DNA from: Bacteroides acidifaciens
Lineage (GTDB): Bacteria > Bacteroidota > Bacteroidia > Bacteroidales > Bacteroidaceae
Direction of reading: 5' to 3'
Assembly: GCF_903181435.1 (NCBI RefSeq)
Contig: NZ_CAEUHO010000004.1
Span: 1 to 64,000, forward strand
Length of the DNA stretch: 64,000 nt
Each line of letters begins with the position of its first letter. Positions within the stretch are counted from its first letter, which is position 1. The notes beneath the pieces were generated by a model. That model was given only the letters and a program-made list of their open reading frames with translations, had not been told where the DNA came from and did not search any database. Made by a program: the position numbers and the translations under genes. This document shows positions 1 through 8,999 of the stretch, in pieces.

Positions 1-184
1 ACTCCAAAGGATACTTCATTCTTGCCTTTGGAATTCAGCATATCATGCTCGGATGCGCCTTGAGTGCTGGGATGGGAATAATAGACTTGTCAAATACCCT
101 AATATTCTTCCATTCAGGATTTATTTTCGAAACTGTCCCGCTTGTTCCACTGGCGTATAAAATATCAACAATTCTGTTCGTCTT
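1..184 (-). pseudogene. Decayed copy of the RHS toxin-tip sequence
   Basis: Bases 1-79 are identical to 2691-2769, and about 84-184 match 3034-3134 with scattered substitutions; roughly 264 bases present in the intact RHS gene are missing between them. Read on the minus strand, the 5' part still encodes the segment beginning RIVDILYASGTSG of the intact RHS protein, but after the junction the HSHPS-motif region is read out of frame. It is therefore a frameshifted, internally deleted remnant of the C-terminal toxin region. It lies just downstream of the second candidate immunity gene and continues past the window edge. This arrangement fits the displaced toxin tips known from RHS and contact-dependent inhibition loci, which is inference here. 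Confidence 0.8.
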
Positions 185-207
185 ATATTATCACCACAAT
201 GAAACGT

Positions 208-1374
208 TCATTCTTTATCCGGATTTATTTTTTGCCTTTTCTCACTTAACTTTTTATCTACAGCATCTGATATTTTTTGCTTGTCTGCCTCACTTCTGTT
301 GTTCCATTCAGTCCACCACAATTTAGTATTTTTCTCTATTCTATCCTCCTTATCGTATATGCCGTGATTCAATATCCTGAACAGAGTTTCTTTTCCAAAC
401 TTTTCACAAGTGATCTCAAACCCATAATTACCAATATCGTGAAACATGACTTTTGTCTTCAGTTCTTCCCCATTTACATTCATCAGGCAATAGGTTGAAC
501 GGCAGAATAGATTATAAAAATACTCCCAGGGATTTTTTTCGGATGCCAAATGTTCAAAAAAAAGCAAACCCGATTGACCAGACAAACTTCTATATTCCAC
601 TGTCTTTCTTTCAAGTGGCTTCAAGACAATGGGCAAAGAATCGCAAAGGGATAAATAAAGGCTATCCCGACCATTCACAACAGCATAGTGTTCTTTCGTA
701 CTTGAGGACAGACAAACGGTGGAAGTCGTATTATTCCTCAAATACATTTGACCATATACACTCTTTATCCTCACGCCATTCCAATCAAATAGTTCCCGCT
801 TTATGCTATCTGCATTTAACGAGAGACCCGGATAACGTTCCAATTGAATGTCATGGGACAGCATCCCCATCTGTACCGGATAGTCTTCCACATACCCCGA
901 CAAATATGGCCATAATTCCACAATATCAAACCATGACGACCAGTCCTCATACGTTGAAAGCTCCACCAATGCTTTTTTTTCTCCAAACTTGGATATCACT
1001 ACACACCATTTGGGAGTATAGTCTATTTCAACCATGGGATTACCGGAATACCCAGTTATCTCTTTTATATCAGCCATAGGCATCTCCTGTTCGTCCAATT
1101 CTATGAAGCAGAGATATTTATCCTTGTAGGGAACGATTTTAGAAGGTGATTCCAAACGCGGTTCTACAGGAAATTCAGAGTCCGAAATCATATATATATG
1201 ATTGGAATCATTCACCGCCAATTCATATAGCACCACATATTTATTATGTATCAAGCCACAGTCCACAAGCAATTCGGATTGCTCTTCCACCACTTGTTGC
1301 ACCTTGTTAAGAGTAGGCTGCGCACAGCCTACCATAACAAATAAAAACATCAAATTAAAGAATATATTTCTCAT
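208..1374 (-). CDS. Lipoprotein, candidate RHS immunity or accessory protein
   Basis: The 388-residue product starts with a lipoprotein signal peptide (MRNIFFNLMFLFVMVGC, lipidated Cys about residue 17) and should be anchored in the cell envelope. The rest is soluble, ends in a charged Lys/Glu-rich tail, and shows no enzyme motif I recognise. It follows another lipoprotein gene of similar size (1470-2567) with a 95-bp gap, downstream of the RHS gene and upstream of a second, decayed toxin tip. Polymorphic-toxin loci usually pair each tip with an adjacent immunity gene, so this may be the immunity partner of the decayed or an earlier tip. That role is inferred from position only. Confidence 0.6.
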   Translation of the reverse strand: MRNIFFNLMFLFVMVGCAQPTLNKVQQVVEEQSELLVDCGLIHNKYVVLYELAVNDSNHIYMISDSEFPVEPRLESPSKIVPYKDKYLCFIELDEQEMPMADIKEITGYSGNPMVEIDYTPKWCVVISKFGEKKALVELSTYEDWSSWFDIVELWPYLSGYVEDYPVQMGMLSHDIQLERYPGLSLNADSIKRELFDWNGVRIKSVYGQMYLRNNTTSTVCLSSSTKEHYAVVNGRDSLYLSLCDSLPIVLKPLERKTVEYRSLSGQSGLLFFEHLASEKNPWEYFYNLFCRSTYCLMNVNGEELKTKVMFHDIGNYGFEITCEKFGKETLFRILNHGIYDKEDRIEKNTKLWWTEWNNRSEADKQKISDAVDKKLSEKRQKINPDKE

Positions 1375-1469
1375 TGCTTCATAAATTTATCATTCAACCT
1401 TTTCAACAGTTCGCTACTTGTACTTATTTTAAAAGTCTCATTCTCAATACGGGATTTTAAACAACAACT

Positions 1470-2567
1470 TCACCGTCTAAACTTTCTCCCGACAATTTCT
1501 TCTATCTCCCCATCCCAATAAACAGTATGTTCCACACTATCTATACGGTAATAATAATAACTAAGATAAAGGGGATAAACCTTGAATTTTTTATTCCAAA
1601 TATACCTTTTCTCGCTTTGGGGCACAGTATGCGTCGGAAGGTAATATACGGAATCATAAACCATCTGATGTATTTTCTCCGGATATTTCTTCCGAGGAAC
1701 ATCCTTAAATACAATAGGGCTTTTTTCTGTGGATAAGTCTAAGACAATGTCGGTATGGGGAGTTATTTCATACATTCCGGGAGATACTTCAGCAGCACCT
1801 TCCACATCGCTTACATGGAAAGTTAAAGAGTTTTCACCATCTTGAAAAACAAAATGCCCATACTCTTCTGGTCGCGTACTTATATAAAGTGCAGAATCTG
1901 TACGGTTACATATTTTCACACTAAATTCTATTTGATTGAGATTAGAGAATTTTCCGTACTTGTTTTCCGTTCCATATATATATGGCTTCCACATTCGCAT
2001 ATCAATAATATGAGAATAATAAACGGATGAATCCTGTTCATTACATAAGAAGTAACGCAATTCAGGATATGCAGAAAAGGGTTGACGATCGCCACAATGT
2101 GTATATGCAGCCCTGTCTGAATGTTTATCTTTAAAATACACCCATATACCACAAGTGTCCATATGTGTGTGCGTATCCAATTCACTATAATTTTCCCCTT
2201 TCTTTTGCCTCATTGTTTTGTCAAGAAATTCCTCGCTCAACCGCTTTTTATTGTTAAGATAGAAGAATATAAATTTCCCTTTATATTCCATCAAATCGGT
2301 CGGAAGTTCATAACCATTGTCTACACGTTCTTTCCCTGTGTCCAGCCAAAAAGAATTGTTAGGCGCAATAATATACAGCCAAGCTGTATTGAAATCATAC
2401 TGTGCAACCTGCAGATAGGGGCTGTGCAAAAAATTCGAATCTATCACCGCCTTGGCATGGGCAATGACTACGGGCTCCACCTTACGATCATTCAAACCCC
2501 GGCATGAAAATGCCAGGGTCGAAAGAATCATCACTCTTATAAACAAGATACAAGTACTCCTTCTCAT
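1470..2567 (-). CDS. Lipoprotein, likely cognate immunity protein of the RHS toxin
   Basis: The 365-residue product has a lipoprotein-type signal peptide (MRRSTCILFIRVMILSTLAFSC, lipobox Cys about residue 22). Its start codon overlaps the RHS stop by 4 bases (ATGA), so the two genes are translationally coupled. Tight coupling of a small unknown gene to the 3' end of a toxin gene is the hallmark of an immunity protein. A lipoprotein immunity partner would imply that the toxin acts in, or passes through, the periplasm. The body is rich in Tyr and Asp with no recognisable catalytic motif. The family name is unknown to me; the immunity role is inferred. Confidence 0.65.
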   Translation of the reverse strand: MRRSTCILFIRVMILSTLAFSCRGLNDRKVEPVVIAHAKAVIDSNFLHSPYLQVAQYDFNTAWLYIIAPNNSFWLDTGKERVDNGYELPTDLMEYKGKFIFFYLNNKKRLSEEFLDKTMRQKKGENYSELDTHTHMDTCGIWVYFKDKHSDRAAYTHCGDRQPFSAYPELRYFLCNEQDSSVYYSHIIDMRMWKPYIYGTENKYGKFSNLNQIEFSVKICNRTDSALYISTRPEEYGHFVFQDGENSLTFHVSDVEGAAEVSPGMYEITPHTDIVLDLSTEKSPIVFKDVPRKKYPEKIHQMVYDSVYYLPTHTVPQSEKRYIWNKKFKVYPLYLSYYYYRIDSVEHTVYWDGEIEEIVGRKFRR

Positions 2568-3856
2568 CGTTTTTTATTATATTGTCTAAATGTATACCGC
2601 ATTAAATCCAGCATGGAGTTCATTTTTATAGAGTTCAGGTTACTCTTTACGGAATTATATTCATAAAGGGTTTTGTTATCCTTAAAATAAACTCCAAAGG
2701 ATACTTCATTCTTGCCTTTGGAATTCAGCATATCATGCTCGGATGCGCCTTGAGTGCTGGGATGGGAATGAATGTCCACGATTGGCTGAAATCCTTCAAA
2801 TGGCTTCTTATTTATACCTTCCAATGTAGAAACACTATATTCACGGCTACTGTTTCCTATGATATATTTCTTTTCTCCATCCCTGTATCCGGCAGTATAT
2901 CTCCATTCAACACCAGTATTCTCAATACCAAATGTTACGATATTGGCCGCATCATATGCTCTAGACGTTTCTACAAAATAATCAGCATCACGGATATCAC
3001 TACCTAAGTTTTCTTCCAATGCAGGTAAAATTGATTTGTCAAATACCCTAATATTTTTCCATTCAGGGTTTATTTTCGACACTGCCCCGCTTGTTCCACT
3101 GGCGTATAAAACATCAACAATTCTATCAGTCTTTCTCATCCGTCTAACTTGACCACGATAATTTATCACATAATCATCCTTCCCATCCGGATCCACCCTC
3201 AACACCGGATTATTCTTACAATAAGTATATGGACTCCAGTTGTAGTGTTTCTCACAGGACGGGTCCACTCCGTTCCACCTCCCCAGCACAGGATCATACC
3301 GTCTGGCACCGTAGTCATACCAGTTCAGCCCGCCCGCTGTCTCCAGTTCTTTCCCATTATACTTATACGGCTGGACACTCCGTCGGGAACTCGTAGACAT
3401 CAATCCCCCGAATGGGTAATAATCATTCACTTCCTCTACGTTACCATCTTCATCCGCAACGACACGCACATTCCCCTGATGGTCCTTGATAAAGTAATGA
3501 TAGCTCGTATCCGACATCGCAATATATCCTACATCGGTCATCAACCGCACCAGCACCCCGTTTTCATAGATCGCATTGCCACAATAATCCGTTGTCAGCG
3601 TATCTCCGCCAATAACCTGTACCGTACGCAACTTGGTTCCGTCACCACTGTATACATTGGATATATTGTCTCCATTCCTAAAGACTATCCGACTTGGCAA
3701 ATTTAAACAATTATATTGAATATCAACAATGTTCTTATTCAAATCTTTTGTCAGATTACCGTTTGCATCATAAGCGTAGGCAGACTCCTGCGCAAACAGA
3801 TTCATTCCTGCGACGAGCAACATGCACGCCAATACCAATTTCCGTAATAAATTCAT
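2564..3856 (-). CDS. Short RHS protein with JAB-like toxin tip
   Basis: The 430-residue protein has a cleavable signal peptide (about residues 1-22, ending in FAQ), a few degenerate YD repeats, then an RHS-associated core at about 125-225 with the motifs DHQGNVR, YYPFGG, YNGKE, GARRYDP, GRWNGVDP and PVLRVDPDGK. The variable C-terminal tip contains VDIHSHPSTQGASEHDM, the His-x-His-Pro...Ser...Asp signature of JAB/MPN metalloproteases, which also occurs in RHS tips called Toxin-JAB1. Full-length RHS shells exceed 1000 residues; this short secreted form, common in Bacteroides, lacks most of the cage. It probably acts as a contact or secreted antibacterial toxin, cleaving a peptide or isopeptide bond. 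It may instead be a truncated remnant that serves as a donor of toxin tips. Confidence 0.75.
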   Translation of the reverse strand: MNLLRKLVLACMLLVAGMNLFAQESAYAYDANGNLTKDLNKNIVDIQYNCLNLPSRIVFRNGDNISNVYSGDGTKLRTVQVIGGDTLTTDYCGNAIYENGVLVRLMTDVGYIAMSDTSYHYFIKDHQGNVRVVADEDGNVEEVNDYYPFGGLMSTSSRRSVQPYKYNGKELETAGGLNWYDYGARRYDPVLGRWNGVDPSCEKHYNWSPYTYCKNNPVLRVDPDGKDDYVINYRGQVRRMRKTDRIVDVLYASGTSGAVSKINPEWKNIRVFDKSILPALEENLGSDIRDADYFVETSRAYDAANIVTFGIENTGVEWRYTAGYRDGEKKYIIGNSSREYSVSTLEGINKKPFEGFQPIVDIHSHPSTQGASEHDMLNSKGKNEVSFGVYFKDNKTLYEYNSVKSNLNSIKMNSMLDLMRYTFRQYNKKR

Positions 3857-3923
3857 AATCCGATTCGTTTTTGTGTTAATTAATTCTGTTTATTTAGTTT
3901 TGTCTGTAAGCTTATCGACACTA

Positions 3924-3956
3924 CAAAGATATAACATTCACATTAGAGCATACAAG
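3924..3956 (-). promoter_or_regulatory. Candidate Bacteroides promoter for the RHS gene
   Basis: On the minus strand a TATCTTTG box (3924-3931) lies 21 bases downstream of CTTG (3953-3956). This matches the Bacteroides primary-sigma pattern TTTG-N19-21-TAnnTTTG with one mismatch, 68 bases before the RHS start codon. Confidence 0.5.
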
Positions 3957-4025
3957 CATTTTTCAAGTTGTGTCTTAACTAAATTCTTAACCACCGCTAT
4001 CTGCTGTGTATCAACACATAGCAGT

Positions 4026-4991
4026 CTATTCCCTCCTGTTGACAACACTCAGGAGATAGCGCCCGGGAAGTTTTATTTTCCCACCGCTGCCACGCAGCGT
4101 GGCAATTCCACGCCACACCGCACCGCCAATAGCACCGAAGTTACTTTTCAGAATTATCGCATATTGCTCCGAGGGAGGAATGCCGTAACTTCGGAGATTA
4201 TCAAGCAACCCCGCATAGTTGCGTGACGTCCCGTCAGCAGGGGGAGAAAGCGTGTCGATAGTTTCCTGCGTATAATTCTGCGTACATTTTTTTTGTGTAC
4301 ATTGTTTCTGCTTGACGGAACCGGAACCCTCCCCACCGCAGGAACTTGCAGAAGAAATCTCCTCTCTTTCCTTCTTCCTCCCAGCCTTCTCCCCTGCCGT
4401 TTCCAGGGGAGAATTGAAGAGGGGGTGTTCTTTGCTGTTCTCTGCTGTGCTATTCTGTGCTATGCTATGTGTACTTGATGTTACATTTTCAGGGATAAAT
4501 GTTACATTATCACCCCCGGTAATGCTTTCCTCAAGTTCCGTTTTCTCAGACTCGGCAGGTGATTTATCTCCCGCACCTGTCTTGTTATCAGCGACTTCCT
4601 CATTGACAAGCAAACAATACGCCGCTTCCAGATGCGAAACGCTCCGACGGCGGGTGCTGAAAAGATACTGCCGTTGTATCTCGACGGAAGTCAGAATGCG
4701 TTCACGTTCAAAAAGGCCGCTATCGAACAGACCGTATTCCACTGCGAGCCGGATAACACGCTCCACATCATCCGCACTCTTCTCATACAGACCTGCCGAG
4801 AGGTCTTCATAAAACAAACGGTCTGCATCCACGTAATACCCCTCGCCAGCATAGATATACGAAAGCACTTCAATCAAAATACCAAGCGACGAGTCGCCCT
4901 CACGCTTCATCAGGCGACGGACGGCACGGTCATGGATAAAATCTGTATTCAATGGGAAATAGTCAAGTCCCTTTTTCTTTATTCTTGCCAT
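4026..4991 (-). CDS. DUF4373 (Lin1244-type) domain protein, phage-like
   Basis: The 321-residue protein begins MARIKKKGLDYFPLNTDF, followed by a conserved N-terminal block (residues 1-110; LMKREGD, LGILIEVLSYIYAGEGYYVD) that I recognise as the DUF4373/Lin1244 N-terminal domain. This domain is found in phage and chromosomal proteins resembling replication-initiation or DnaD-like factors. The middle (about 125-240) is low-complexity and Ser/Glu/Thr-rich. The C-terminal 70 residues form a second small folded segment (LLDNLRSYGIPPSEQYAIIL). It lies downstream of a zinc-knuckle gene on the same strand and near a divergent S24 repressor, which suggests a domesticated prophage-type module. Its biochemical activity is unknown. 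Confidence 0.65.
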   Translation of the reverse strand: MARIKKKGLDYFPLNTDFIHDRAVRRLMKREGDSSLGILIEVLSYIYAGEGYYVDADRLFYEDLSAGLYEKSADDVERVIRLAVEYGLFDSGLFERERILTSVEIQRQYLFSTRRRSVSHLEAAYCLLVNEEVADNKTGAGDKSPAESEKTELEESITGGDNVTFIPENVTSSTHSIAQNSTAENSKEHPLFNSPLETAGEKAGRKKEREEISSASSCGGEGSGSVKQKQCTQKKCTQNYTQETIDTLSPPADGTSRNYAGLLDNLRSYGIPPSEQYAIILKSNFGAIGGAVWRGIATLRGSGGKIKLPGRYLLSVVNRRE

Positions 4992-5142
4992 AGTTAATCT
5001 GTTTATTTTGTGTAAAGTTTATAAAGAGTGAATTCCTCAAGCTCTCCGCATGGCTTCTTCTCCGTCGGGGAGTGAAAACCATGCAGGCGCCCGTGATATT
5101 GGATTCACATTGTTGAATCTTGAAGTAAAAGTCAGTACGCTG

Positions 5143-5481
5143 TTACAGTAAGGATTCTTCGTCCCGGACTTTCTTCTTTTTACGCTCCATACTCAGATGT
5201 ACTACCTGAAGGGCATGCAGAATAAGCCGGATACGTGTGCCGCGGTCTTCAATCTGTGTAATGACAGGATAGGGAAGACGGCCGGACAAGTTGATGCAGG
5301 GAAGCTTCTTCCCACTGAGGTAGTGCCGACGGCTCAGGGATTTACGGCATTCTTTGCAGTATTTATCCGGGCACTGGGTTGTTTTGTTCATGTAGAAGGA
5401 CTCCAAGGGAAGTTCACGCTTACAGTTTTTACAAATAACGGTAGCTGTAGACTGTCGTGTCAATAAGGTTTTTGTTTTCAT
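5143..5481 (-). CDS. Small zinc-knuckle protein
   Basis: The 112-residue basic protein has one clear zinc-binding pattern near the N-terminus: CKNC (about residues 17-20), then CPDKYCKECRK about 20 residues on, giving paired CxxC motifs as in zinc ribbons and HNH-associated knuckles. The C-terminal half is basic (MERKKKKVRDEE near the end) and may bind nucleic acid. No HNH catalytic residues are visible, so I do not call it a nuclease. It shares direction with the DUF4373 gene 151 bp downstream. Its own 5' leader contains the 4 x 22-bp dyad array, which suggests control by the divergent S24 repressor. Confidence 0.55.
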   Translation of the reverse strand: MKTKTLLTRQSTATVICKNCKRELPLESFYMNKTTQCPDKYCKECRKSLSRRHYLSGKKLPCINLSGRLPYPVITQIEDRGTRIRLILHALQVVHLSMERKKKKVRDEESLL

Positions 5482-5530
5482 AATGATAATTGCTTTTTTA
5501 ATTCCGAGAATATGTTTATTGTTTATTGGC

Positions 5531-5618
5531 GATATATACCCACCATAGTGGACATATATACTTACCGTGGTGAATATATAGCTCCATCATAGTGGATATA
5601 TATGCCCAGCAAGGTAGC
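5531..5618. repeat. Four tandem 22-bp dyad repeats, probable operator array
   Basis: Four units of exactly 22 bp lie end to end (5531, 5553, 5575, 5597). Each has an AT-rich ATATATA-like half followed by a small dyad: CCACCATAGTGG in unit 1, TTACCGTGGTGAA in unit 2, CCATCATAGTGG in unit 3 and a degenerate version in unit 4. The 22-bp spacing is about two helical turns, putting all dyads on one face of the DNA, as expected for cooperative repressor binding. The array sits between the zinc-knuckle gene and the divergent S24 repressor gene. Confidence 0.8.
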
Positions 5619-5744
5619 CGTATAGAGGAGATTCAATGGTGGAGAATGAACTTTTTCGCAACCTTTCGTAAACTTTTCATCGTTTCTCATAGATATTACA
5701 ATTTTAATTTATATTTTTGAAACATATTTGTGATTTACACGCCA

Positions 5745-5777
5745 CAAAGATAAAGCAGTTTACACCAAAAAAGCAAA
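5745..5777 (-). promoter_or_regulatory. Promoter for zinc-knuckle/DUF4373 genes
   Basis: On the minus strand TTTG (5774-5777) is followed after 21 bases by TATCTTTG (5745-5752), an exact match to the Bacteroides promoter pattern. It reads toward the zinc-knuckle gene through the 22-bp repeat array, which would place the repeats in the transcribed leader as a roadblock-type or downstream operator. Confidence 0.6.
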
Positions 5778-5874
5778 CGGTTTTAATATTTAATTTTCAA
5801 AAAGTATATAAAGAGCTATGAATGAACGGCTAACATATTTATGAATATTTACATCAAAAATAAACGATAACAGA

Positions 5875-6588
5875 ATGGATACAAATTTAGATGTCACAGG
5901 CATCATCAAGCGTGCCAAACAGGTGTTAGGCCTGAAAAGAGACAGCGAACTGGCTGAATACTTGGGAGTTTCGAGAGCGACAGTTACTAATTGGGGCGCA
6001 CGAAACAGCATAGACTTCAAGCTGTTGCTTGACAAGTTCGGCGACAAAGTGGACTACAACTGGCTGCTGTTGGGGAAAGGAAGCCCCGTGCACCAGCCGA
6101 GATTCTGCGAAAGCGAACTGGCAAGGGGAGAAGTGGAGATTATACACAATCCGAAAGCAGTGGAACCGGTAGACGACCGGAGCGTGACGTTATACGACAT
6201 CACTGCAGCGGCAAACCTGAAAACATTGTTCACCAACAAGCAGCAGTACGCGCTGGGGAAGATATTGATTCCGAATATTTCCGTCTGCGACGGGGCGGTG
6301 TATGTAAACGGGGACAGCATGTATCCCATACTGAAATCGGGGGACATCATCGGATACAAGGAAATCAGCAGTTTCGAAAACGTCATCTACGGGGAAATAT
6401 ACCTGGTGTCGTTCATGATTGACGGAGACGAGTATCTGGCGGTGAAATACGTCAACCGCTCGGACAAGGAAGGGTGCATCAAACTAGTGAGTTACAATAC
6501 GCATCACGAGCCGATGGATATCCCGTTCGCGTCCATCAATGCGATGGCAATCGTGAAGTTCTCCATCAGGAGGCACATGATGATGTAA
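5875..6588 (+). CDS. S24-family CI/LexA-like transcriptional repressor
   Basis: The 237-residue protein has a phage CI-type helix-turn-helix at residues 8-65 (LAEYLGVSRATVTNWG) and a C-terminal S24 peptidase-like domain. The expected nucleophile is Ser148 in VNGDSMYP and the general base is Lys191 in EYLAVKYV, so the Ser/Lys self-cleavage dyad is intact. No obvious Ala-Gly cleavage site is visible in the linker (about 90-130). It is divergent from the zinc-knuckle/DUF4373 genes with the 22-bp dyad array between them, and most likely binds that array as a dimer. Such regulators control phage lysogeny or DNA-damage responses; here it may be a domesticated remnant. Confidence 0.85.
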   Translation: MDTNLDVTGIIKRAKQVLGLKRDSELAEYLGVSRATVTNWGARNSIDFKLLLDKFGDKVDYNWLLLGKGSPVHQPRFCESELARGEVEIIHNPKAVEPVDDRSVTLYDITAAANLKTLFTNKQQYALGKILIPNISVCDGAVYVNGDSMYPILKSGDIIGYKEISSFENVIYGEIYLVSFMIDGDEYLAVKYVNRSDKEGCIKLVSYNTHHEPMDIPFASINAMAIVKFSIRRHMMM

Positions 6589-6597
6589 ATTTCAAGG

Positions 6598-6795
6598 TTT
6601 CACCACAGAGGACACGGAGGAGATAAAGGGGATGGAGGAGACAGAGGAACACTGATTTTTCATATTCATTCTCAAAGTCCCCGCAGAATGTTGTATCATA
6701 CAGTTGCCACATACCGTACAGGCAGCCACGACTACAAGACAGCCACAACCATGAGAATAAAAATCTGTGTGAATCTGTATAATCCGTGGTGAAAA
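6598..6795. repeat. Imperfect inverted-repeat element (MITE-like)
   Basis: The left end TTTCACCACAGAGGACACGG (from 6598) and the right end, which reads TTTTCACCACGGAT on the other strand (to about 6795), are inverted copies. Inside them CACTGATTTTT...ATTCTCA (6650-6674) is inverted against TGAGAATAAAAATCTGTG (6751-6769). The whole folds into a long imperfect hairpin. It contains no gene, begins 9 bp after the repressor gene and ends just before a TATCTTTG promoter box (6801-6808) ahead of metG. Similar CACCACAGAGG-type intergenic repeats are, from memory, scattered through many bacterial genomes. Confidence 0.6.
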
Positions 6796-6871
6796 ATCAA
6801 TATCTTTGCACATTGCAAAATTGAAAGCAACAAAATTTGCAAAGCTGAAAACAATAAAATCACACTATACA

Positions 6872-8911
6872 ATGGAAAAGAAATTCAAAAGAACCACCGT
6901 CACATCGGCACTGCCGTATGCGAACGGGCCTGTCCACATCGGTCACTTGGCCGGTGTATATGTACCGGCAGATATCTATGTGCGTTATCTGCGCCTGAAG
7001 AAAGAAGATGTATTATTCATCGGCGGTTCCGACGAACACGGAGTGCCCATCACTATCCGCGCAAAAAAAGAGGGAATTACCCCGCAGGATGTAGTAGACC
7101 GCTACCATACGCTGATAAAGGAATCATTCAAAGAATTCGGCATCTCATTCGACGTATATAGCCGCACCACTTCACCGACGCATCACCAACTGGCTTCGGA
7201 TTTCTTCAAGACATTATATGACAAGGGAGAATTTATCGAAAAGACTTCCGAGCAATATTACGACGAAGAAGCAAAAACATTCCTTGCCGACCGTTATATC
7301 ACGGGCGAATGTCCGCACTGCCACTCGGAAGGAGCCTATGGCGACCAATGCGAGAAATGCGGAACTTCACTCTCGCCGACAGACCTTATCAACCCGAAAA
7401 GTGCCATCAGCGGCAGCAAACCGGTGATGAAAGAAACCAAGCACTGGTATCTTCCCCTTGACAAACACGAAGACTGGCTGCGCAAATGGATTCTCGAAGA
7501 CCACAAAGAATGGCGTCCGAACGTGTACGGTCAGTGCAAGAGCTGGCTCGACATGGGACTGCAACCACGTGCCGTAAGCCGTGACCTCGACTGGGGTATC
7601 CCCGTTCCCGTAGAAGGAGCGGAAGGAAAGGTGCTTTACGTATGGTTTGACGCTCCTATCGGATACATCTCCAACACGAAAGAACTTCTTCCCGATAGCT
7701 GGGAGACATGGTGGAAAGACCCCGAAACCCGCCTGTTGCACTTCATCGGAAAAGACAATATCGTGTTCCATTGCATCGTGTTCCCTGCCATGCTGAAGGC
7801 GGAAGGCAGCTATATCCTGCCCGAGAATGTGCCGAGCAACGAATTCCTGAACCTGGAAGGAGACAAAATCTCTACTTCACGCAACTGGGCAGTATGGTTG
7901 CACGAATATCTGGTTGATTTCCCGGGCAAGCAAGACGTGCTCCGCTATGTACTGACTGCCAACGCGCCGGAAACAAAAGACAACGACTTCACCTGGAAAG
8001 ACTTCCAGGCTCGCAATAATAACGAACTGGTAGCCGTATATGGCAACTTCGTGAACCGTGCGATGGTATTGACACAGAAATACTTCGACGGGTGCGTGCC
8101 CGCACAGGGCGAGCTGACCGACTACGACAAGGAAACCCTGAAAGAATTTGCCGACGTAAAAGCGGAAGTGGAAAAGCTGCTCGACGTATTCAAATTCCGT
8201 GACGCACAGAAAGAAGCCATGAACCTGGCACGCATCGGCAATAAGTACCTTGCCGACACCGAACCGTGGAAACTGGCAAAGACAGATATGGAACGTGTAG
8301 GAACTATCCTGAACATCTCCCTGCAACTGGTTGCCAATCTTGCCATTGCTTTCGACCCGTTCCTGCCGTTCAGCTCGGAAAAACTCCGCAAGATGCTGAA
8401 CATGGACACCTTCGAATGGTCCGAACTGGGACGTGACAACCTCCTTCCGGTAGGTCACCAATTGAACAAGCCGGAACTGCTGTTCGAAAAAATCGAAGAC
8501 GCTACCATCGAAGCGCAGGTACAAAAACTGCTCGATACAAAGAAAGCGAACGAAGAAGCCAACTACAAAGCCAATCCGATTCGGGCAAACGTTGCCTTCG
8601 AGGACTTCACGAAACTGGATATCCGCGTAGGTACTATCCTCGAATGCCAGAAAGTGCCTAAGGCAGACAAACTGCTGCAATTCAAGATTGACGACGGACT
8701 GGAAACACGTACCATCGTGTCGGGCATTGCCAAACATTACCAACCGGAAGAACTGGTAGGCAAGCAGGTCTGCTTCATCGCCAACCTTGCCCCCCGCAAA
8801 CTGAAAGGTATCGTCAGCGAAGGCATGATTCTGAGTGCCGAGAATAACGACGGCAGCCTGGCAGTCATTATGCCGGGACGTGAAGTGAAGCCGGGTAGCG
8901 AAGTAAAATAA
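6872..8911 (+). CDS. metG: Methionyl-tRNA synthetase
   Basis: The 679-residue enzyme charges tRNA-Met with methionine in the cytoplasm. It shows the class I HIGH motif (VHIGH, residues 21-25), the zinc knuckle CPHC...CEKC near 145-165, the KMSKS equivalent KISTS near 333, and a C-terminal Trbp111-type tRNA-binding domain ([17 protein letters not shown] onward) for dimerisation. Total length matches E. coli MetG (677). I chose the ATG at 6872 because the protein begins [19 protein letters not shown]; the 22 codons upstream overlap the promoter and are not conserved-looking. A strong hairpin terminator follows. Confidence 0.97.
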   Translation: MEKKFKRTTVTSALPYANGPVHIGHLAGVYVPADIYVRYLRLKKEDVLFIGGSDEHGVPITIRAKKEGITPQDVVDRYHTLIKESFKEFGISFDVYSRTTSPTHHQLASDFFKTLYDKGEFIEKTSEQYYDEEAKTFLADRYITGECPHCHSEGAYGDQCEKCGTSLSPTDLINPKSAISGSKPVMKETKHWYLPLDKHEDWLRKWILEDHKEWRPNVYGQCKSWLDMGLQPRAVSRDLDWGIPVPVEGAEGKVLYVWFDAPIGYISNTKELLPDSWETWWKDPETRLLHFIGKDNIVFHCIVFPAMLKAEGSYILPENVPSNEFLNLEGDKISTSRNWAVWLHEYLVDFPGKQDVLRYVLTANAPETKDNDFTWKDFQARNNNELVAVYGNFVNRAMVLTQKYFDGCVPAQGELTDYDKETLKEFADVKAEVEKLLDVFKFRDAQKEAMNLARIGNKYLADTEPWKLAKTDMERVGTILNISLQLVANLAIAFDPFLPFSSEKLRKMLNMDTFEWSELGRDNLLPVGHQLNKPELLFEKIEDATIEAQVQKLLDTKKANEEANYKANPIRANVAFEDFTKLDIRVGTILECQKVPKADKLLQFKIDDGLETRTIVSGIAKHYQPEELVGKQVCFIANLAPRKLKGIVSEGMILSAENNDGSLAVIMPGREVKPGSEVK

Positions 8912-8922
8912 TTATCCAAAAG

Positions 8923-8980
8923 AGAGTATACAAGAGACACAAGCCGATACAAGTTTCTCTTGTATATTCTTTCTTCTTAT
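8923..8980 (+). terminator. Rho-independent terminator after metG
   Basis: Arms AGAGTATACAAGAGA (8923-8937) and TCTCTTGTATATTCT (8956-8970) pair over 14 of 15 bases and are followed by a pyrimidine-rich TTCTTCTTATTCT tract, 11 bases after the metG stop. Confidence 0.75.
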
Positions 8981-8999
8981 TCTCTTTAATCATATATCC

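Noticed and set aside
1202..1384. Plus-strand 60-residue frame
   Set aside because: Antisense to the signal-peptide region of the lipoprotein gene.
5531..5618. CRISPR array
   Set aside because: Units abut at 22 bp with no unique spacers between repeats and no cas genes nearby.
7877..8743. 288-residue minus-strand frame inside metG
   Set aside because: Antisense shadow of a highly conserved gene.
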